From assembly GCF_014641855.1 (NCBI RefSeq), contig NZ_BMII01000004.1, positions 123,060-187,059 on the forward strand: DNA of 64,000 bases. The letters run 5' to 3'. Position 1 is the first letter of the stretch. Every line of letters begins with the position of its first letter. Shown piece after piece: positions 58,774-64,000 of this stretch. The notes below the pieces were generated by a model that was not told the origin of the DNA, ran no database searches, and was given only the letters and a program-made list of their open reading frames with translations. This DNA is from Shewanella inventionis (lineage in GTDB: Bacteria > Pseudomonadota > Gammaproteobacteria > Enterobacterales > Shewanellaceae). A program made the translations under genes and the position numbers.

Positions 58774-59641
58774 TGGCTAATTCTGCAACAATAAAATCAA
58801 TAAGAGTTCGGGTTTTAAGTGGTAATTTTTTATCTTTATACAATAAATGTATCGGCATGGAATCTGGCGGGGTTAAATTATCAATGTTAATCAAGAGCCC
58901 GGCAGCAATGGCCTCTTTAACAACTATCGACGGTTGCAATATCACCCCTAGCCCATCTATTGCAGCTTGCGTTAGTACCAAACCACTGTTTGACAATAAT
59001 CTAAACTGGCGTTTACCAAATATTTGCTGATGCGCTACAGACAAAGAAGCATTTGTGGAATAGCTAAAACCGAGGCATTGATGATCTTGTAAATCTTCAC
59101 GAGAATAGATTATAGGGTGCGTGGCGAGATACTGCGGCGAGGCACAAAATTGCATATCGTAATCCATAATATGTCGGCCTATGAGAGCTGAGTCGTGGAG
59201 TTCTCCAATTCTTACCACCAAATCAATATTATTATTCAGCGGATCTATCAAATTATTATCTAAGCGTAATTCAACATCAATTTGTGGATACTGAAGCAAA
59301 AATCGATTCACAATAGGCGCTAATACACAATTACCAAAACTCACCGGTGCGTTGACACTTATGCTACCTCGTGGCGTACCAGCAAGTAATTGCAACGTGT
59401 TTTCAGCCGCTGCAATAGCAGCTAATATCGTTTTACACTCTTGATAATACACTCGCCCAGACTCTGTGAGCGATTGCTGTCGAGTATTGCGATTAATCAA
59501 CTTTATACCAAGATATGCTTCTAACTGATTAATGTGTTTGCTAACCATAGTGCGGCTGATATTAAACTGATGTGCTGCATCGCCGTAATTACCAACCTCT
59601 GCCACATAACTAAATACCTGCATCGCCACTAACTTATCCAC
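58763..59641 (-). CDS. LysR-family transcriptional regulator
   Basis: A 292-residue regulator with an N-terminal winged helix-turn-helix (residues 1-60, MDKLVAMQVFSYVAEVGNYGDAAHQFNISRTMVSKHINQLE) and a periplasmic-binding-like effector domain (about 90-290). The CrgA/TrpI-type pattern GSISVNAPVSFG is present. It is divergent from a monooxygenase-oxidoreductase pair, with an inverted repeat in between, and probably controls them. Its last residues (ELARTC) are read from the end of a repeat element. Confidence 0.9.
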   Translation of the reverse strand: MDKLVAMQVFSYVAEVGNYGDAAHQFNISRTMVSKHINQLEAYLGIKLINRNTRQQSLTESGRVYYQECKTILAAIAAAENTLQLLAGTPRGSISVNAPVSFGNCVLAPIVNRFLLQYPQIDVELRLDNNLIDPLNNNIDLVVRIGELHDSALIGRHIMDYDMQFCASPQYLATHPIIYSREDLQDHQCLGFSYSTNASLSVAHQQIFGKRQFRLLSNSGLVLTQAAIDGLGVILQPSIVVKEAIAAGLLINIDNLTPPDSMPIHLLYKDKKLPLKTRTLIDFIVAELARTC

Positions 59642-59688
59642 TCAATACCTCATGACTGCGCCCAAATGCCACACAATTATAAACCTGT

Positions 59689-59707
59689 GGTGTTTTCTGT
59701 AAACACC
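59689..59707. promoter_or_regulatory. Candidate LysR operator in the divergent promoter region
   Basis: GGTGTTT-TCTGT-AAACACC: perfect 7-bp arms with a 5-bp centre, 47 bp from the LysR start and 63 bp before the monooxygenase start. The size and place fit a LysR-type T-N11-A site. Confidence 0.6.
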
Positions 59708-59770
59708 AGCAGACCATTTAGCACGACGCTTAACTGGTTTACGATGAGGTTAAAGTTAATGGGAGTGATG

Positions 59771-60085
59771 ATGAACAATAAACTGGATCAACAAGGCGTA
59801 TTTATTACTGCCGAAATACACATAAAAAATGAGGTGTCACTAGCACAAGGTATGGCCGCCATACATCAATTTTGTGCCGACATGAACAGCGAGCCGGGCT
59901 GCTCTCTTGCAATGGCGTTACAAAGCAAAACGAACCCCAAGCAATTTGTATTTTGGGAGCGTTATGATGATCAAGCGGCCTTTGACGCACACTTTGCGGC
60001 ACCTCACACTCAAGCCTTTATTAAAGCTGGGCTCACCGAACTCAAACAAGCCTTTGATTATCAACGCCTAGCCACTGAGGAATAA
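59771..60085 (+). CDS. Small ABM-type (putative quinol) monooxygenase
   Basis: A 104-residue dimeric ferredoxin-like protein of the antibiotic-biosynthesis monooxygenase family (YgiN-like): FITAEIHIKNEVSL, EPGCSLAMALQSKTNPKQFVFWERYDDQAAFDAHFAAPH. The start is the ATG at 59771, 5 nt after GGGAG; the longer frame from 59666 has no support. It overlaps the divergent LysR promoter region and is 3 bp upstream of the oxidoreductase gene. Confidence 0.88.
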   Translation: MNNKLDQQGVFITAEIHIKNEVSLAQGMAAIHQFCADMNSEPGCSLAMALQSKTNPKQFVFWERYDDQAAFDAHFAAPHTQAFIKAGLTELKQAFDYQRLATEE

Positions 60086-60088
60086 CCA

Positions 60089-61111
60089 ATGAGTAAAATG
60101 ATTAACTGGGGTATTTTAGGTACCAGCTTTATTTCTGGTGTCATGGCTGATGCGATAAAAGCCCAAGGCCAAAGCCAAATATATGCTGTTGCAGGTCGTA
60201 ACACGGCAACATTAGCTGAGTTTGCAACGCAATATCAAATTCCACACCAATTCACTGATTTTGATGCGTTAATCAACTCTCCAAAAGTTGATGTTGTGTA
60301 TATTGCACTGCCTAATCACCTACATCATGAATACATCATAAAAGCGGCCAATGCGGGTAAAGCAATTTTATGTGAGAAGTCCCTGTCGGTCGATATGCCA
60401 TCTACCATTGCAAGCCTTGATGCAATTAAGCAAAACAAGGTGTTTTTTCTTGAAGGTTTAATGTATTTAGCCCACCCTTTCATGCAGCAGCTGAGTAAAA
60501 CACTTGCAAGTGGTGTTATTGGTGAAATCAAGAGCATTCGTGGTCAGTATTGCGCTGCTATCAGCCAATTTGTCAATCCGGCCAGTCTTGGGGCGCTGTT
60601 TAATCTTGGTTGCTACCCAGCATCTCTCATGCAGTTAGTCATGCAACAACAGTTTGGCAATAACATCAGCCAGCAATATCAATTGCAAGCCACTGGCCGA
60701 CGCGGGCAAGATGGCAATATTTGTGAATCTACGGCTATTGTGACTTATGCTAACGGCGTGCAGTGTCATTTACACACAGCTGAAGATTATGGCTTACACG
60801 CAGGATTTACCATTCTAGGCAGTTTAGGAAGTATTGAGTTCACCTCAAACCCCTGGTTGCCAGAAGCTCAGGGGAATCATTTTTCGGTGAGGTTATATGA
60901 GCAAGATGCAGAAGTTGTTAACGTTGCGGCCAAAGGTAATGGTTTTTACTACCAGGTAGAAGCGGTATTAGCGGCGCTAGACAGTAAGCAATACACCGTG
61001 CCAAGACCATTAGCACAATTGCAAGACTCGCACGATATCATGAACCTGTTAACCGCTTGGCATCACGCCGCGTTAGAAAGCAGCGCTGAAAACCTGACCG
61101 TTAAACGTTAG
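60089..61111 (+). CDS. Gfo/Idh/MocA family oxidoreductase
   Basis: A 340-residue NAD(P)-dependent dehydrogenase. The Rossmann part starts INWGILGTSFISGVMADAI, with DVVYIALPNHLHHEYIIKAANAGKAILCEKSL (the EKP-like motif with the catalytic lysine near residue 96). The C-terminal alpha/beta domain has GCYPASLMQLVM. The substrate is unknown (sugar or related). It follows the ABM monooxygenase by 3 bp and overlaps the convergent NUDIX gene by 39 bp. Confidence 0.92.
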   Translation: MSKMINWGILGTSFISGVMADAIKAQGQSQIYAVAGRNTATLAEFATQYQIPHQFTDFDALINSPKVDVVYIALPNHLHHEYIIKAANAGKAILCEKSLSVDMPSTIASLDAIKQNKVFFLEGLMYLAHPFMQQLSKTLASGVIGEIKSIRGQYCAAISQFVNPASLGALFNLGCYPASLMQLVMQQQFGNNISQQYQLQATGRRGQDGNICESTAIVTYANGVQCHLHTAEDYGLHAGFTILGSLGSIEFTSNPWLPEAQGNHFSVRLYEQDAEVVNVAAKGNGFYYQVEAVLAALDSKQYTVPRPLAQLQDSHDIMNLLTAWHHAALESSAENLTVKR

Positions 61112-61477
61112 GCAATCGTTAATTCGTTGTTGCTGCACAGCGGACAGTTCAGCAACAGCGAAAAACGCATATTCACTGTGTTCATTACTTAACTGTATTT
61201 TTGCCCCCTTAGGCAACTCACAACGAAAAATAAACGCTTGTGATTGGTAAGCACGGTGAAAATACACTCCAGATAAATACTGAATATCAACATAACAACC
61301 AAGCTCTTCTAAACATTCACGTTTTAAAGCTTGATGGATTGTTTCGTTAGGATCAAGCCCGCCCCCAGGCAAACCCCAATGCTTATCGCCGTAGGTCGCT
61401 TTTAATAACAAAACTTCCCCAGCATCATTGGTAATAACCGCATGCGAGCTCAATCTAAATAAGTCATTAAATGCCAT
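61073..61477 (-). CDS. NUDIX hydrolase
   Basis: A 134-residue NUDIX protein. The box GGGLDPNETIHQALKRECLEELG (about residues 39-61) has all key glutamates. The start at 61477 (MAFNDLFRLSSHAVI) has AGG 9 nt upstream and fits the family better than the longer frame. Its 3' end overlaps the 3' end of the convergent oxidoreductase gene by 39 bp. The substrate is not predictable. Confidence 0.9.
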   Translation of the reverse strand: MAFNDLFRLSSHAVITNDAGEVLLLKATYGDKHWGLPGGGLDPNETIHQALKRECLEELGCYVDIQYLSGVYFHRAYQSQAFIFRCELPKGAKIQLSNEHSEYAFFAVAELSAVQQQRINDCLTFNGQVFSAAF

Positions 61478-61525
61478 GGTGTTATACCTAAATGAGGGGG
61501 GTAGATTTAAATCAACTCTTAACAC

Positions 61526-62223
61526 TAAAATAAATCCGAGAATAAGCTATTGATAATAATGGTTACAACATTATCACAGTCAATCACTATGCCATGCACT
61601 AAACCACAAAAAGACATCGATAATCAACGGCTTTCTAATCAGGGCAACCGCATGAGTGCTTACTTTTTGAACTCTATGTTTAACCTGCATTCAGAAGAAC
61701 AAGAAACCACCCTCACTATGAAGATTTATCGAACTACGGAAGTTTATTAAACGACCTTAATTTGTTAAAAAAACGTTCGCGATCTGGCCTGGCTTTAGAA
61801 TGCCCCACGTAACAAAGTGATAGCTTGCTTTAATTAAATCGAAACCCGTGGGTTTAAAGCCCTATCTTTTGCCAAAATAAAAGGCCTTAGATTTGTCGAT
61901 TTGGCACTTGGTCTTAAATCTTGTGGAGGGATAGCTTGCTTGTAATAAAGAGGAACCCAGACCCTCGAATTAAACAAGTTAAATAGTCGTTTAAATTCAT
62001 TGAGTTGTAGAGTCTCACGCCTTCAAATCCTGCAATTACTAACTAAAATTGACTTTATTCCTGAAGTTTAAAAAAGTCAATAATTTTGAACTGATTTCAC
62101 TAGGTACAGATTTCACTGTTAAGCCCGCGACTTTATAAATATCAGGGTAGTAAAACCACTTCTAGCGGTAAATGCGCGCATAAAAAGCAACGATAAGTAA
62201 GAGTGAGAATGCTGTACAGAATA
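61526..62223. other. Gene-poor region with degenerate repeats
   Basis: No convincing gene. A 12-bp motif GATAGCTTGCTT occurs twice in direct orientation (61819-61830 and 61930-61941), each followed by AA-rich sequence then AACCC. A perfect short palindrome AAACCC-GT-GGGTTT lies at 61842-61855. This is probably debris of mobile or repeated DNA next to the RAYT transposase. Confidence 0.5.
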
Positions 62224-62289
62224 AGTGGAAAACGAAGCCACCCATTATTTGAACAAAGTGGAAAACGAAGCCACCCATTATTTGAACAA
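62224..62289. repeat. 33-bp tandem repeat, two exact copies
   Basis: Copies at 62224-62256 and 62257-62289 are identical. Each contains the imperfect hairpin GTGG AAAACGAAG CCAC. It lies 190 bp from the end of a RAYT-type transposase gene, so it may be a REP-like substrate of that enzyme. Confidence 0.82.
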
Positions 62290-62479
62290 GTAACATAACT
62301 CGTTTTCATGGCTTTGGCGAGGGTTACGCTCGATGTACTCAACTCATCAATTTCAATCGATATAACTAAAATATCATTGTTAAATAAGTGATTTATGGTC
62401 ATCAAAGAAATTCGGCACAGCAGAAAAATTTGATAGTTATCAAGTGCCAGGTGAATTGTAATTTAAGTGGGATGATGAC

Positions 62480-63457
62480 TTAAGCGCACAGCCAGCGCTG
62501 ACAATTTGCAGCGCCTTGACGCCGTTTTCGGTCTAAATGCTCACAATATTCGGTTAATGCGGGTAATGCTCCGACAGCACCTTTAAATAATGCACCAAAT
62601 TCAGTGGTGATTTTAAGCCAATTATCTGCGGGGATGTTAAGTCTATTCAGTATGTCCTGGCTGCTTGAGCTAATGGCGCCATGCTTATCTTCTCGAATGA
62701 TACGACCGGTATCTTCAACCAGTACAATGTAATCTTTAACGCTGAACATAAGCCCGTTAGGCATGTTTAAGCGCTCATTACCCACAAACGGTAATAACTC
62801 AGGTGGTTGCTCGCCTTTCATCGCTGAATTTATTCGACGTTGAATACTGGTGTAATCTGAGGTTTCAGGGGTTGCAGCCATTTTGGCTCTGACTGGGTTT
62901 AAATCCACATAAGCCATACAGGCTAAAACTGCGGCTTCGTCAAGCAGAGCTTGAGACTTAAAGCGTCCTTCCCAAAAGCGACCTGTGCACTTATCTTCTT
63001 TGTTGGCCATTCTGGCAATGGGCTCACTAAGTGAGCGCATAAACCAACTGATATCAATTAAGCGCTTACGGTATTCGGTAATGCATTCATTAACCGTTTG
63101 AAGTTCAAACTGGTTAAGGTCTTCTTCTTTTAGGTACTTGTGTGTGAGTAACGTGCCCTTAAAGCCTTTGTGCCATTGAATGAGCACTTCTTCATCTGAC
63201 CACTTTTTTGCTTTATCAGCATCAACTTTTATAACCACATGTAAATGATTGCTCATCACGGCATAGGCACAGATATCAATGGCAAAGATAGTCGCTAACT
63301 CAAGAATGCGGGAATCAACCCACTCCCGCCGATGCTCAAAGTTCTCACCAGTAGATTTATCGATTCCACATAAGAATGCCTTGCGCACTACACGAGAACA
63401 GCAGTGGTAGTAAGGTGTATCTTCCAGGCTAACGATAGTTTGTCTTGGTCTGGCCAT
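62480..63457 (-). mobile_element. RAYT/Y1 (IS200-like HUH) transposase gene
   Basis: A 325-residue single-strand transposase of the REP-associated Y1 family. The HUH motif is at His71-Leu-His73 (MSNHLHVV), the catalytic tyrosine is probably Tyr183 (MAYVDLNPVRA), and the GRFWEGRFKSQ signature is at about 159-169. This is longer than IS200 TnpA. The frame is intact, so it may be active or domesticated. No IS ends are visible, which is normal for RAYTs, but a tandem repeat with small hairpins lies just downstream. Confidence 0.9.
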
Positions 63458-63529
63458 CTTTAATTACCGTTTGGAAAGGGTAAATAAAGCCTAGTTCAGT
63501 GTTGAATATTTAGCCAGTTAGAAATCGCC

Positions 63530-63626
63530 GTAAAGCCCTAACTTAATTGAGTTTTAATACATTTAAGTCAGGCCTCCGGCACAGATCCGTACGTGCGCTA
63601 CTAACGCATACGGCTCCTACATCGAG
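63530..63626 (-). ncRNA. 3' end of a group II intron (domain V and probable domain VI)
   Basis: Downstream of the maturase stop, the minus strand shows a domain V-like hairpin at 63584-63616 starting GAGCCGUAUGCG with the AGC triad and ending GUACGGAUC. The pair normally G-U in the catalytic stem is G-A here. A stem GCCUGAC...GUUAGGGC (63533-63572) could be domain VI with a bulged A, giving a 3' end 'AC' at 63530. The exact boundary is uncertain; the 10-nt linker between V and VI is long. Confidence 0.6.
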
Positions 63627-64000
63627 TCAAAGATGAAAGCGTTGATTCGGATACGGGTGTCTTACTCTGGTGTGTGGGCTGAACTGGTTTATCCATCTCT
63701 GCATCTTGTACCAGTTGAAATTTCTTCCTTTCTGGCTTCGACGTCTCAAGGCTTTTAACCAAGCTCGACCTACGCAAGTTCGCAATAATTGAATACTCGT
63801 TTGATTGCCTGGAATTGCAAAATAGTTGTAGTAGCCCGTTAATACTTTTCTGACCCAAGACCCCATTTCATACAAAGGCTTGTGTCTGTGCTGCATTAAC
63901 GCCTCACTGATCTGCTTAATTTTACTCTTTAGCTTCTTCTTTATCGATTCTCGCATCAACTTGAAATTACCGTTGTCCCTGCGGATCGCACAAATATGAG
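63627..64000 (-). CDS. ltrA: Group II intron reverse transcriptase/maturase, C-terminal part (cut by window end)
   Basis: The frame is open from the stop at 63627 to the window edge at 64000, so the gene is cut by the window and need not be truncated. The residues seen (HICAIRRDNGNFKL, KKLKSKIKQISEALMQHRHKP, GYYNYFAIPGNQTS, ALRRRSQKGRNFNWYKM and HPYPNQRF at the end) are the thumb/X-domain of bacterial group II intron maturases. The intron RNA 3' domains follow directly. Confidence 0.9.
   Translation of the reverse strand, partial: HICAIRRDNGNFKLMRESIKKKLKSKIKQISEALMQHRHKPLYEMGSWVRKVLTGYYNYFAIPGNQTSIQLLRTCVGRAWLKALRRRSQKGRNFNWYKMQRWINQFSPHTRVRHPYPNQRFHL

Noticed and set aside
61550..61750. 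66-residue plus-strand ORF
   Set aside because: No ribosome site, no recognisable domain, and located in a degenerate region.
62142..62405. 87-residue minus-strand ORF with a repeated NNGWLRFPL segment
   Set aside because: The apparent protein repeat is only the 33-bp DNA tandem repeat (a multiple of three) read in frame.

Overview
The window is chromosomal DNA from a gamma-proteobacterium, most likely a marine Shewanella or a close relative. The evidence is the AT-rich but compact gene order, the monomeric NADP-isocitrate dehydrogenase, a leucine dehydrogenase preceded by a LiuR-like operator, the cspD/clpS-clpA arrangement, a DUF4826 protein, and conserved blocks such as prc-proQ-msrC-letAB-rsmF and holB-pilZ-tatD. 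The genus is an inference from gene content. No rRNA, tRNA or CRISPR array was seen.

Layout. 1-4920 (minus strand): an envelope operon DUF1302 - DUF1329 - YCF48-like - RND/MMPL exporter, the last cut by the window start. 5237-11674 (minus): DUF2835, pepN, prc, proQ and msrC. 11725-19206: SOS-controlled yebG, a LetA transporter split into two overlapping genes followed by a seven-MCE LetB, a fused SpmA/SpmB-like protein, and rsmF. 19207-19794: no protein gene; it holds a candidate small RNA with its own terminator and a 263-bp MITE-like element. 19795-26905 (minus): a long operon apbC-udk-dcd-pabC-mltG-tmk-holB-pilZ-tatD, divergent from metG. 29481-40839: a CPA2 antiporter, a Nif3-like protein, aat-bpt-infA, clpA-clpS divergent from cspD, and icd. 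41233-48888 (plus): rluE, nudJ, mnmA, hflD, purB, roxA, DUF4826 (minus) and leucine dehydrogenase. 49100-56602: an accessory stretch with a metallophosphoesterase plus an OlsF-like bifunctional acyltransferase, CBS and TPR-TonB proteins, and a four-gene DUF1538-DUF1538-PII-CBS operon. 56814-61477: a diguanylate cyclase, a LysR/monooxygenase/oxidoreductase divergon and a NUDIX hydrolase. 61526-64000: a degenerate, mobile-element-rich end with a 33-bp tandem repeat, a RAYT/Y1 transposase and the 3' end of a group II intron with the C-terminus of its maturase.

How the genes work together. Most of the window is housekeeping: nucleotide supply (udk, dcd, tmk, purB), replication (holB), translation and tRNA/ribosome modification (metG, infA, rsmF, rluE, mnmA, roxA, aat/bpt N-degron tagging feeding ClpS-ClpA), and envelope upkeep (prc, letAB, mltG). 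The most interesting system is at 54327-56602, where a two-subunit membrane protein of the DUF1538 (UmpAB-type cation/H+ antiporter) family is translationally linked to an atypical PII protein and a two-CBS protein. That is a plausible nucleotide-sensing control module on an ion transporter. Second is the OlsF-like lipid synthase paired with an LpxH-like phosphoesterase. Third is a dispersed repeat family with related termini at three sites, one of which forms the C-terminus of a LysR gene.
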